This document shows, piece by piece, positions 25,886 through 34,858 of a stretch of 64,000 nt of DNA. This DNA comes from Bacteroidota bacterium (GTDB lineage: Bacteria; Bacteroidota; Bacteroidia; Chitinophagales; Chitinophagaceae): NCBI GenBank assembly GCA_947460595.1, contig CANHGS010000003.1:1-64000 (forward strand), read 5' to 3'. Numbering within the stretch: the stretch's first letter is position 1; each line of letters begins with the position of its first letter. The notes beneath the pieces are model-generated. The model was given only the letters and a program-made list of their open reading frames with translations, did not search any database and was not told the DNA's origin. The translations under genes and the position numbers were made by a program.

Positions 25886-27016
25886 TTAAACTATTTTTTT
25901 TAATTCTAATTTTAGAATATTCTTGAGATTCAAATTTTCATTCGGCTGAATATCATTAGCCCTAATTTCTCGTTTCATTTTATTTTTAAATGTAATAAGC
26001 TGTCTAATAATTTGAACGAATACTAAGTATAAAATAAAAGCAAAAGCAAAATATAATATCCAATAGGCAGTAGTTAAAAAAGCTATTCCAATGAATATTA
26101 AATGTAAGATGCTCAACCAAAATGTTACTTGATTATGAGTTAATCCTAACTCACATAATAAGTGATGAATATGCATTTTATCTCCCTTGAAAGGGTTTTT
26201 ATTCCTATAAATACGAACAAAAAATAGTCGTACCAAATCTAAAGTTGGTAATCCAATAATTGAAAGAGAGAGAATAAACCTTGTACTAAAAGTAAAATTC
26301 AAATTATTTTTAGGTTCTTGAATAAATACTAGTGTAAATATACCAAGAACTAATCCTAAAAATAAAGAACCAGAATCACCCATATATATGTGTGCAGGTG
26401 ACTTGTTGTATAAAAGAAAGGCAAAAACAGAACCAGTTAAACCAAATGCCATTGCAGCATAAAAATATGACTGATTTATAAAAAATATTATCCCATAAAT
26501 AACTAATGATATTATAGCAATTGATGAGGCCAAACCATCAATACCATCTATCAAATTAAAAGAGTTGATGCAAATTAATATTATGAGACTATTTATTACT
26601 ATTGAAAGAATAGATGAAGGGATAAAAATATTAGGAAACAGCACAGTTGGAATTCCTAATTTACACAAGTAAATCAGTATAAAACAAACTATAAATTGGG
26701 AGAGTAATTTTGTAATGGGTTTATAAATCAATAAATCATCAGCAATGCCAGACAAAAATATAATTAATAAGGCAGCCCTAAAATAGGGAGCATAGAATGG
26801 AGCTTGTAAACCACCATTTAAAAAACATAAAAAGGGTATTAAAAAACCAAAAACAATTGCTACACCTCCTAGCAAAACCGCTTTTTTGATTTTTTTTTGT
26901 TCGTCAATCGAATTATCTAATATATTAAATTTTATACATGCTTTAGAAACAATTGGAACTAAAAATAACGTAGTTAAGAAAGTAGAAATAAAAATTATAG
27001 ATAATAAAGAAAACAT
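25886..27016 (-). CDS. WecA/TagO-like undecaprenyl-phosphate sugar-1-phosphate transferase
   Basis: A 376-residue membrane enzyme of the MraY/WecA/TagO family with about ten to eleven helices. It transfers a HexNAc-1-phosphate (probably GlcNAc) from UDP-sugar to undecaprenyl phosphate, the first step of glycan assembly. Family motifs: LLGGVAIVFGF, GIADDLL (Mg-binding DD), NSFNLIDGIDGLA, HIYMGDSGSLFLG and KGDKMHIHHLL. It is 45 bases upstream of the PorE-like gene on the same strand, so cotranscription of the glycan initiator with the propeller genes is possible. A 201-base AT-rich gap (27017-27217) upstream may hold a promoter; no consensus element was seen. Confidence 0.92.
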   Translation of the reverse strand: MFSLLSIIFISTFLTTLFLVPIVSKACIKFNILDNSIDEQKKIKKAVLLGGVAIVFGFLIPFLCFLNGGLQAPFYAPYFRAALLIIFLSGIADDLLIYKPITKLLSQFIVCFILIYLCKLGIPTVLFPNIFIPSSILSIVINSLIILICINSFNLIDGIDGLASSIAIISLVIYGIIFFINQSYFYAAMAFGLTGSVFAFLLYNKSPAHIYMGDSGSLFLGLVLGIFTLVFIQEPKNNLNFTFSTRFILSLSIIGLPTLDLVRLFFVRIYRNKNPFKGDKMHIHHLLCELGLTHNQVTFWLSILHLIFIGIAFLTTAYWILYFAFAFILYLVFVQIIRQLITFKNKMKREIRANDIQPNENLNLKNILKLELKKIV

Positions 27017-27217
27017 TTTAATTAAATATTAAATGAATATTATAGAACTTAAAGTTTTAGTTTACAGATTTTTTAAATAAATAAAATAAAGTTCTTTATA
27101 AATCTAATGATATCTAAGTGAAGCTTCTTAATATGCTTATAATTGTTAATTTTTTGAATTAAATATATAATCTATAATAGAATTTTGGGATTAGATGAGA
27201 GGTCTACTCGGACTAAT

Positions 27218-27961
27218 TTATTGTACTAATGTTTTATTATAAAAAGGATAATCTAAAATTTTATACATCATTTTATCATTTAATAGTTGGTTTAGTAAAT
27301 GAATATGTTTTAAATTATGTACATCTGTACCAGCCCAATGATATAGTTTATGATCTAATAGATATTTTGCTGTCTTTCTAATGTTTTTTCCATAGTGATT
27401 TACCAAACTAAGTAGATTTAGTTGCAAGTGACAACCCATCCCTACTAGTTTTTGAATATAATTCATGTTATTTTGTAAATAATTATATCGTTCAGGATGT
27501 GCTAAAATGGGTTGAAATCCTAAAAGTTGTAATTGAAATATTTCTTCTTCTACATTTTGTGAAATGTTTAAATAACTCATTTCAATCAATATATTTTTAT
27601 CTCCAAAATGTATTAATTGATTATTCTTTCGTAGGTGCGTAAAAGAACTATCTAAGTAATATTCAGCAGAAAATGATACTATTTCAGGTAAATTCAATTT
27701 GTCAAAATCTAAATTAGTTGTTAAGTTTAAATAAGAATTATTAATTGTATGTTGACTATTAGGATAAATCGTATCTATAATATGTGGTGTAGGTATTATT
27801 TTAGAGAACCCTAATTTTTTCAATTCTTGCATAAGGATTAAACTATCTTGAACAGATGATGCTCCATCATCAATACCTGGCAAAATATGATTATGCATAT
27901 CCACCTCTAAGAAAGAAAAATCACTAATTTTTTTATTTTTGTTATTACAAAAAGAAATCAT
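27218..27961 (-). CDS. CpsB/YwqE-type PHP-domain phosphotyrosine phosphatase
   Basis: A 247-residue polymerase-and-histidinol-phosphatase (PHP) metal enzyme of the CapC/CpsB/YwqE type. Members dephosphorylate the bacterial tyrosine kinases that control polysaccharide assembly. Motifs: DMHNHILPGIDDGA (metal site), IPTPHI, QPILAHPERY and WAGTDVH. All metal-binding His/Asp/Glu residues appear present. Its ATG overlaps the stop of the GT2 gene upstream by four bases (ATGA). No tyrosine kinase is in the window, so its partner must be elsewhere. Confidence 0.88.
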   Translation of the reverse strand: MISFCNNKNKKISDFSFLEVDMHNHILPGIDDGASSVQDSLILMQELKKLGFSKIIPTPHIIDTIYPNSQHTINNSYLNLTTNLDFDKLNLPEIVSFSAEYYLDSSFTHLRKNNQLIHFGDKNILIEMSYLNISQNVEEEIFQLQLLGFQPILAHPERYNYLQNNMNYIQKLVGMGCHLQLNLLSLVNHYGKNIRKTAKYLLDHKLYHWAGTDVHNLKHIHLLNQLLNDKMMYKILDYPFYNKTLVQ

Positions 27962-28824
27962 TTAATATTTGTATTTAATGATAATTTAATTTCGCTATTT
28001 AATTTGACTAGCGGATGAACATTATTAATTATAGGGCGATATTCTGGATGTTCATGTAAACGCCATTTAATTGAGAAATAAGGTATAATAAACTGAATTA
28101 TTTTTCTTAATGGTTTTAAATAAAGGGTGTACCATCTAGGAGTTATCCCAACCGATTTCCATGCACCCCAATCTTCTTGATGTACTTTAATTCTAGATGA
28201 CATGTTCTTATTAGTTGCACCACCAGTGCGCATGTAAACTAATATTTCATGAATAGTTTCAACAGAAATTTGATGTTTTAATAAAAAACGAAGCATAATT
28301 TCATAATCTGCTGCAAAGTTGAAATCGGTATTAAATACCCCATAATTTTGATAAACTTCCTTTTTTACATAAAATGTAGGATGTGGTAACATCCATCCTT
28401 TGTAAGGCAAATTATGATTATAATCATCTGCTTCCCATACCCTATGAATTTCATTTAATGCATGTTCCTTAACATAGATTAAACTACCATATACTGCATC
28501 ACAATTAGTTTGCTTAAAACGATTTACAATTTTAGCTATAACATCAGGTCCAGAAAAATAATCATCTGAATTTAAAAATCCAATAACATCTCCAGAAGCT
28601 AGTGCTAATCCTTTATTCATTGCATAATAAATACCATTATCTGGTTCAGAGATGATTTTAGTTACATGTGAAAATTGTTTTGCAATCTCTAATGTTCTAT
28701 CGGTACTTCTGTTATCGATTATAATATGTTCAATATCTAAATGTGTTTGTATAGCTATACTTTGGAGATTCCATGCTAATGTAGATGCACTATTAGAAGT
28801 ACATGTAATAATTGTAACTTTCAT
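27958..28824 (-). CDS. GT2 glycosyltransferase
   Basis: A 288-residue family 2 glycosyltransferase. Motifs: VTIITCTSNSAS at the N terminus, IIDNRSTDRT, GIYYAMNKG, and FLNSDDYF as the DxD-type metal site (about 84-91). The acceptor side has GWMLPHPTFYV and FAADYEIMLRFL. This pattern is typical of WcaA- and WbbD-like O-unit transferases that add a sugar to the growing lipid-linked unit at the inner face of the cytoplasmic membrane. The stop overlaps the phosphatase ATG by four bases, so they are coupled. Sugar specificity not readable. Confidence 0.88.
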   Translation of the reverse strand: MKVTIITCTSNSASTLAWNLQSIAIQTHLDIEHIIIDNRSTDRTLEIAKQFSHVTKIISEPDNGIYYAMNKGLALASGDVIGFLNSDDYFSGPDVIAKIVNRFKQTNCDAVYGSLIYVKEHALNEIHRVWEADDYNHNLPYKGWMLPHPTFYVKKEVYQNYGVFNTDFNFAADYEIMLRFLLKHQISVETIHEILVYMRTGGATNKNMSSRIKVHQEDWGAWKSVGITPRWYTLYLKPLRKIIQFIIPYFSIKWRLHEHPEYRPIINNVHPLVKLNSEIKLSLNTNIK

Positions 28825-28872
28825 AGTAAAGAAGTATGATTACTTGAAGAATGAAATTATATTAAGGAAAAA

Positions 28873-29259
28873 TTATCTAGTCCTTACTGCACGTACATTG
28901 TATTTAACATACATTGGAGTTTCGCCCTTAAACCCATTTAGAAAATACATATGCCATGCACTAAGCTGATCAATTTTAGTAGAGCTCCAATAATCTCCAA
29001 TTGTAAATCCTCCAATACTGTCTTTATATAGTTTAAGAATACTTAATTCATCTATACTCGGTAGTCTCCAACCAGAATCTAGTGAACCACAAGTTGACAC
29101 AGCTGTATTCCAATCCATTAAACGAGGAAAATCTTTTTCAGCCACTATTAAGTTTCCAATAATTTTAGGTGTACCTATAACTTTAAAATTGGTATTTTTA
29201 TTACAAGAAAGTAATAAAATCATACATAGAAATAATAATGATTTACATTTCATTTTCAT
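28873..29259 (-). CDS. Small DUF1566-type lipoprotein
   Basis: A 128-residue lipoprotein with lipobox LLLSC (C19) and a DUF1566 (Lcl C-terminal-like) fold: DWNTAVSTC, GWRLPSIDELSIL, YWSSTK and VRAVRTR at the end, where the usual arrangement finishes. Related Lcl proteins bind collagen or glycosaminoglycan at the cell surface. It lies between glycosyltransferase and acetyltransferase genes on the same strand with gaps of about 47 bases, so it is probably expressed with them. A role in holding the glycan or contacting surfaces is inferred only. Confidence 0.75.
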   Translation of the reverse strand: MKMKCKSLLFLCMILLLSCNKNTNFKVIGTPKIIGNLIVAEKDFPRLMDWNTAVSTCGSLDSGWRLPSIDELSILKLYKDSIGGFTIGDYWSSTKIDQLSAWHMYFLNGFKGETPMYVKYNVRAVRTR

Positions 29260-29305
29260 GGGATTTAATTTTTTTAAATATTTAGATAAAAATTAAGCTT
29301 TTGAA

Positions 29306-29851
29306 TTAGGAAATTCTTTTTCTTACGGGTAAAGCTGGATCTCCAGTATATACAGTGTTTTCTGATAGATTTTTCTTTGCTACGGCATTGACACACAGAA
29401 CTGCATTTTTATTACAAATAACATTTGGACAAATTATAGCCTTTGCACCTATCCAAACTCCAGATTTTAAATTGATAGGGCCTGTCTCTAAATCAAAAGA
29501 TTGTTTTTTATAATTATGATTCCCCGTCAAAAGAAATGCACCTTGAGAAATACAAACATTATCTTCTATGATAACAAAATCTAAATTATCAATCCATACG
29601 TTTTCACCAATCCAACAATAATCACCAATTGATAATTTCCATGGAAATTTAATATTTATACAAGGTTTAAAAACTATTTTTATTCCTAAATTGGCTCCAA
29701 ATAATTTTAGAATAAAAGACTTAAATATAGAGGGGTATGGGATTGCTGACTTAAAAAATATTATATTAAAAAGAATCCAAAGTATCATTTTTGGTTTAGA
29801 TGCACCTATAATCAAGGTATGCTTGAAACTTTGTAAATTTTGAAAGGACAT
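29306..29851 (-). CDS. WcaF-like hexapeptide-repeat acetyltransferase
   Basis: A 181-residue left-handed beta-helix acyltransferase of the colanic-acid WcaF type, which O-acetylates sugars using acetyl-CoA. N-terminal residues about 1-50 resemble the family lead-in (WILFNIIFFKSAIPYPS). Imperfect hexapeptide repeats run about 55-165: GDYCWIGENVWI, NVCISQGAFLLTGNH (with the catalytic His), SGVWIGAKAIICPNVI, NAVLCVNAVAKK. It lies three bases after the upstream GT4 gene, so the two are coupled. It probably acetylates the locus glycan; target sugar unknown. Confidence 0.85.
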   Translation of the reverse strand: MSFQNLQSFKHTLIIGASKPKMILWILFNIIFFKSAIPYPSIFKSFILKLFGANLGIKIVFKPCINIKFPWKLSIGDYCWIGENVWIDNLDFVIIEDNVCISQGAFLLTGNHNYKKQSFDLETGPINLKSGVWIGAKAIICPNVICNKNAVLCVNAVAKKNLSENTVYTGDPALPVRKRIS

Positions 29852-29854
29852 TAG

Positions 29855-31006
29855 TTAATTAAATAAATGATTATAATCAGAAATAAGGTTTGGATTACTA
29901 ATATATTCATGAGCAAGATCCCATGCACCTTTGCAATAAAGATTGAAACTTTCTTGTTCCCATTTAGCCGCTTTTTCAATAAATGGGACAAGGGGATAAT
30001 TTTGATTTAAATTAATATCCCAACCTGCATTCTTCTTGTTTAAATCTAACCATGGAGTTTGATCACTAATTAAAACTGGACGACCGCTCAAGAATGATTC
30101 AAAAATAGAATGTCCAAAGTTTTCACCTTGTGTTGGAAGACAATACAAGTGATGTTTTTGAATAAGAGGCAAGATATCAATCGGAATAATTACCCCAACA
30201 TACGTTACTGTAATGTTATGTGGTAATTTTTTTATGACTGATAGACATGATAACCAATATTCTTTATCTCCAATAGGTCCTGCAATAGTTAAAGTAATAT
30301 TTGATTTAACTAGCTGTAGATTTTGCAGTAATATTTTTAAATTTTTAATTTCAACAATCCTTGCTATAAAAACAATTTTTAATTCGCCCTTATTTTTAGT
30401 AATTGGACTAAATGCTGGTTGATGTAAATCTGGTAAATTATTAGCCAATATAATATTAACTTCTCCAAAATATTTTTTGATAGTAAATTTTTCTTGCCAG
30501 GATGTAGCATGAAATAAAATATGTTTATGAATACTAAATAATTGAATAACTGCTAGTAAGATTCTTTTCTTAACGTAAGTATTTAAATAATGAATAGCAC
30601 TTTCAAATAAAGCACCGCGAGGGCATAATACTACTTTTATAAAATTGAATTTCACAAAACATATAACTAAGGGCTTTAACACAAACCAATAGCTCCACAT
30701 ATGGTTTAAATAAACAAATTCGGGATTAACTTCATTTAATATGTTGTTGATACTCTTACTATTTAAATTACTTTTAGAACAGTAAAAAACCTTAATCTCC
30801 GAATTAACAAAAGGCTTTATCCAGGAATTTGTATCTATTTTTGAATAAGACTTGTTTTCAGTTATATCAGAATCAGAAGTAAATACATACACATCATATT
30901 GGTATTGAAGTGCTATTGATAAATTAAAAAGACTTTTTATTGGTCCTCCAGCCTTATAACCCGGATAAAACCAATCGGAAAATATTAAAATCTTCTTTTT
31001 TTGCAA
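29855..31006 (-). CDS. GT4 glycosyltransferase
   Basis: A 383-residue GT-B glycosyltransferase of family 4. N-terminal LIFSDWFYPGYKAGGPIKS is the acceptor-domain glycine loop. The C-terminal donor domain has KIVFIARIVEIKNL, TIAGPIGD, LPTQGENFGHSIFESFLSGRPVLIS (the E-x7-E region) and LISDQTPW. The start is TTG at 31006; the next Met is far inside. It is coupled to the acetyltransferase gene by a three-base gap and follows the polymerase gene by 12 bases. Donor and linkage are not readable. Confidence 0.87.
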   Translation of the reverse strand: MQKKKILIFSDWFYPGYKAGGPIKSLFNLSIALQYQYDVYVFTSDSDITENKSYSKIDTNSWIKPFVNSEIKVFYCSKSNLNSKSINNILNEVNPEFVYLNHMWSYWFVLKPLVICFVKFNFIKVVLCPRGALFESAIHYLNTYVKKRILLAVIQLFSIHKHILFHATSWQEKFTIKKYFGEVNIILANNLPDLHQPAFSPITKNKGELKIVFIARIVEIKNLKILLQNLQLVKSNITLTIAGPIGDKEYWLSCLSVIKKLPHNITVTYVGVIIPIDILPLIQKHHLYCLPTQGENFGHSIFESFLSGRPVLISDQTPWLDLNKKNAGWDINLNQNYPLVPFIEKAAKWEQESFNLYCKGAWDLAHEYISNPNLISDYNHLFN

Positions 31007-31018
31007 AATAAATAAATA

Positions 31019-32317
31019 TTAGTTAGTTGTATTTTGTAAATGCACTAAATTCTTTTTAAAATATCCTTTATAATAATTAACAACTAATCCATAAATTATA
31101 ACTGATTTAACAATGTGACCAAGTATGGTTTGAAGTTCACAGTCTGGTCTAATTGAATAATTTAATATTGGGAATATAAATAGAAAGAAAAAGGGAGAAA
31201 CTTTTGTCCAGCCACTAACAATCTTGAAAATTATTGCAAATAAGAGACCAAATATAAATCCAAATATAAAGACACCTAATTCTCCATATGCTATGTATCC
31301 ATCACCTAATATACCAATCCCCATAGAAGTATCATCATTAATACGTGTGCCGGAAAATTGATTAAATATTTTTTTATCTCCAGCTCTTAATTTATCTGGA
31401 GCTAAAAGTCTGGGAAGTAATGCAGCTTTAAAATATTCAATCACAACTGTTAGCCCTTGAAAGTTTCTATAACGATCCATATTGTCAACTACACTAGCAA
31501 GTATCCAACCTTGGTTAATTCGAGTTATTGAATTAATGAAGTTATCACTATAAAATACATTATTAGTTTGATTATTGTTTTGAATAAGTTTAGATGACTT
31601 TATAAAAGTATTCAATCCGGCTGTTTCTTGTCTTCCTAATGCTTCACGATAGGTAGATTTAGAATTTTGTATAAAAGATACTGCAATAAATGCAATGAAC
31701 ATTAAAAGTACTTTTTTAGGGTTTGTTATTTTTTTAAAATAAAAATAATAAATGATAAAAAAAACAGTCCACATGACAAAATCATGAAACATCCCGTATC
31801 GTAGTGAAATAATAAATTCATAACCCAAAACACCAATAACATATTTCCAATTAGCGCTAGGATTTAAAGAATACAAACCAAATGCACCTATAAAACGAAT
31901 TAATGACAATAGATATATTAAAAAAGCAATCTCGGTAGGGAATAAACTAGCAATAAAACTTAATGCAATTCCTGCGTAGAGCCACGATTGAAGAACTTTT
32001 TTATTTATCGCAGATTCTAATTGAATAAGTTCAATATTGGGTTTAAATAATAGGGGATTCTTAATGATATTAACTCCTATTAATATACCCAACAGACCTA
32101 TGGATGCAATATAAAAATAATGATCCGCTGTAATTCGCATTTTATAAAACACATATTCTTCTGGAATTAAATAAATTATGGCAGGTGATAATAAATAATT
32201 TATTACGTATAACATTAAAAAGAATTCTTTAAAAGAAACTTTATTATTTAAACTAATAAAAAAATACCAGCACGAGATAAATCCAATTAATAAAGCAATT
32301 AAAATCGAAATCTCCAT
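31019..32317 (-). CDS. Wzy-like O-antigen/EPS polymerase
   Basis: A 432-residue inner-membrane protein with about eleven hydrophobic helices and a large periplasmic loop at about 235-330 that contains LLPRLLAPDKLRAGDK and GTRINDDTSMGIGILGD. The helix count and loop position suit Wzy-type polymerases that join flipped glycan units. Primary sequence in this group is poorly conserved, so the call rests on topology and on its place among glycosyltransferases. Its start overlaps the stop of the GT4 gene upstream by one base. Confidence 0.75.
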   Translation of the reverse strand: MEISILIALLIGFISCWYFFISLNNKVSFKEFFLMLYVINYLLSPAIIYLIPEEYVFYKMRITADHYFYIASIGLLGILIGVNIIKNPLLFKPNIELIQLESAINKKVLQSWLYAGIALSFIASLFPTEIAFLIYLLSLIRFIGAFGLYSLNPSANWKYVIGVLGYEFIISLRYGMFHDFVMWTVFFIIYYFYFKKITNPKKVLLMFIAFIAVSFIQNSKSTYREALGRQETAGLNTFIKSSKLIQNNNQTNNVFYSDNFINSITRINQGWILASVVDNMDRYRNFQGLTVVIEYFKAALLPRLLAPDKLRAGDKKIFNQFSGTRINDDTSMGIGILGDGYIAYGELGVFIFGFIFGLLFAIIFKIVSGWTKVSPFFFLFIFPILNYSIRPDCELQTILGHIVKSVIIYGLVVNYYKGYFKKNLVHLQNTTN

Positions 32318-33492
32318 TAAATATTATTGAGTAAAAGCGTTAAAGAATTGATGGTAGTATTATAATTGAATTTCTGAATGTAAACTTGAGAATTAAAACC
32401 ATTTGAAGTTGAATTAGATTTATTATTGAGATAGTGTAACATTGAATTGTATAAAGCTATTTGATTATCTGATTCAAAAATTAAACCCGTATTAGGTGTA
32501 ACCAAATCTATTGCTCCACCACATTTATCACTTACTATTACTGCCAAGCCAGACGCCATAGCTTCATTTATAGCTAACCCCCAGGTTTCATTTGGTCCTT
32601 GTGATGGCAAAATCAATACATTTCCTAAACGATACACGAATGGCATTTTTGATTGATTTTGAAAACCCAAAAATATAATACGAGAATCAGACTGAGAAGC
32701 CGTTTTCATTGTACCAGACAAAACACCATCGCCTACAAATAGTAACTTAGCTGTGGTATGAGTTAATTGCTTAAACGCCTCTATTAGTAATAATGGATTT
32801 TTCTTTTGCTCAAATTTACCAACAAATAGAAAGACAAAATCTTTTTTGTCAATTCCTAATTCTATTTTCCATTTTTCTATTTCAGTTTTTTGTTGATGTG
32901 TAATAACGCTAAAACGTTGATTATCTATAGCATGTGGACCAAACAACAATTGATTATTTTTCAAACCCATCATCTTATAATAATCATAATTTGATTTTCC
33001 AACAAATAGAGCGTAATCAACGTGTCTGTAAATCCAAATTAAAAATATTCGTCTAATAAATGATTTAAAAAATAATAAATTACCACCGGAATTATCAAGT
33101 AAGGTAGAATCTCCTCTGAAAATAATGGGAATACTACCTTTAAAATATCTAATAATAGCAAGATGGCTTTTGAAACTCCAACCATACACTAATAAAGAAT
33201 CAGGATTGAACAACTCAATAGTTCTAATTAAACTTGGGTTATTAATACCGTAAAAATGATGTGATCCAGGATCAGTTGCAGTATTTTCTATAAAACAATA
33301 ATCATAGCCTTCTAACAAATCAATATCCCACTCTCTCTTAATATTAAAATCAGGATCAATAATGTCTCCACTTTTAGATTGCCCCCAAGTATAAAACACT
33401 TTTATTTCAAATACATCATTCTGAGCCAATTTCTTAAAAAATGGTGCATTGTATTGTATAGGATGGGAAGTGATTATTGCAATTTTTTTCAA
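32317..33492 (-). CDS. GT4 glycosyltransferase
   Basis: A 391-residue GT-B enzyme. N-terminal AIITSHPIQYNAPFFKK is a signature of a GT4 group common in bacterial polysaccharide loci. The donor domain has FVFLFVGKFEQKKNPLLL, KLLFVGDGVL, LPSQGPNETWGLAINEAMASG and SDKCGG. The start codon is TTG at 33492. It is followed by the polymerase gene with a one-base overlap. Sugar specificity unknown. Confidence 0.88.
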   Translation of the reverse strand: MKKIAIITSHPIQYNAPFFKKLAQNDVFEIKVFYTWGQSKSGDIIDPDFNIKREWDIDLLEGYDYCFIENTATDPGSHHFYGINNPSLIRTIELFNPDSLLVYGWSFKSHLAIIRYFKGSIPIIFRGDSTLLDNSGGNLLFFKSFIRRIFLIWIYRHVDYALFVGKSNYDYYKMMGLKNNQLLFGPHAIDNQRFSVITHQQKTEIEKWKIELGIDKKDFVFLFVGKFEQKKNPLLLIEAFKQLTHTTAKLLFVGDGVLSGTMKTASQSDSRIIFLGFQNQSKMPFVYRLGNVLILPSQGPNETWGLAINEAMASGLAVIVSDKCGGAIDLVTPNTGLIFESDNQIALYNSMLHYLNNKSNSTSNGFNSQVYIQKFNYNTTINSLTLLLNNI

Positions 33493-33545
33493 TGAATATT
33501 TATAGTAGAATTTATTAGCTCAGCAATATTTATAAAAAGCGTATG

Positions 33546-34814
33546 TTAAAATAAAGAATCAAGAAAATCAGCCAATTTTTTTGTTACAGATTTAGCCGAA
33601 TATTCGCTAAACTGTTTTTGGTTAATATTATTTTTAAATTGTTTAGAATTAGAATTTATAAATTCAAAGAAAGAGCCAACAAAATATTGTCTTATTTTTT
33701 CAATCCCACTATCTAAGTCAAAAGTTAAAACACTACCTATACCTAAGTTTTCAATAAAGTTAACAGCAGTGCTTTCTTTGTGTAATAAAGCATACAGTTT
33801 TTTGTTACTTAAAACTGCTTGATAAACTTTTGAAGGACTATAATGCGGCTCCGTACTACCTAGTATAAATATGGATTCCGCCGCATTCAAGTGAACTAAA
33901 ACATCTAAATAGGGAATTCTTTGGGGATATTCAAAAATTATAGTTTCCCATAATCCATACTTTTGAGCTAAGGGTTTAATATTAAATCCGTATGCATCAT
34001 TGGGTGTCTTCCCTGTACCAATGAAATGGAATTCAATGTGTTCAAATTTTGTTTTATGATTTGAAATTTCAGAAAATATTACCTCTAATAATTCGTAGGC
34101 TTTGGGAAGCATGGCCCCTGCGTAAACCAATTGAAACTTAGAATTTTTTTGAAATAGATAGGGAGACAAATTTAATGATATTGCCAATTCATGATCCATG
34201 ATCTCTCCACCATATGGCATACTTCCAAAAATACAAGTATTTTTTAAGCCTGGAATCCGTGAAAGTACTCCTTGATAGTATCCTTCAGCAACTCCAGTAA
34301 TTAAACTAGCTTCTTTAACTGCAATTGGTTCTAATATTTTTGCAATTTTTGTAGTAAACCAATGCCTCGAGAATATTTTTTCTGAACCGGGGAAAATATG
34401 GACCCAAGGATCAATATAATCAATACCATATTTGACACCAGTCTTATAGTTTAAATATCTTCCCAAAATTCCTAAATAAAATGATGGGATTGGAATATAT
34501 ACAAAATCAATTCTTTCTGATTTAATAAGCTCCAAAGCTTTATTCCGAAATTGAATAAATGCCCTTAATCCAATGTCCCCTATTAATCTTGGTTTAGTAA
34601 TGTTAAAAGCGTTTACTTTTTCTATTCGCTGATTAGAAGGTAATAAAGAGAACAAATTCCAATCTAACTTTTCTTCATAAAAGTCTTCATGAACTGTTAA
34701 AATAATTGGATCCCATCCAAAGCTTGGCAAATGTTGTGCAAATAACCTAGACCTATGTACACCAGCTAAATTAGAAGGGGGATAATGCGATGTAATGATT
34801 AAGACTTTCTTCAT
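33546..34814 (-). CDS. GT4-like glycosyltransferase
   Basis: A 422-residue GT-B-fold protein. The N terminus VLIITSHYPPSNLAGVHRS carries the acceptor-domain loop; GIDYIDPWVH is typical of a subgroup often annotated as glycosyltransferase near O-antigen genes. The C-terminal half has FQLVYAGAMLPKAYELL, FHFIGTG and SIFILGSTEPHYSPSKVYQAVLS, where Glu and the SPSKVYQ motif replace the more usual E-x7-E segment. It lies 44 bases downstream of a related glycosyltransferase gene. Function by fold; specificity unknown. Confidence 0.78.
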   Translation of the reverse strand: MKKVLIITSHYPPSNLAGVHRSRLFAQHLPSFGWDPIILTVHEDFYEEKLDWNLFSLLPSNQRIEKVNAFNITKPRLIGDIGLRAFIQFRNKALELIKSERIDFVYIPIPSFYLGILGRYLNYKTGVKYGIDYIDPWVHIFPGSEKIFSRHWFTTKIAKILEPIAVKEASLITGVAEGYYQGVLSRIPGLKNTCIFGSMPYGGEIMDHELAISLNLSPYLFQKNSKFQLVYAGAMLPKAYELLEVIFSEISNHKTKFEHIEFHFIGTGKTPNDAYGFNIKPLAQKYGLWETIIFEYPQRIPYLDVLVHLNAAESIFILGSTEPHYSPSKVYQAVLSNKKLYALLHKESTAVNFIENLGIGSVLTFDLDSGIEKIRQYFVGSFFEFINSNSKQFKNNINQKQFSEYSAKSVTKKLADFLDSLF

Positions 34815-34858
34815 ATACTAAGAAATGTAAATTGTAGATGTCTTGAATTAGAAATAAT

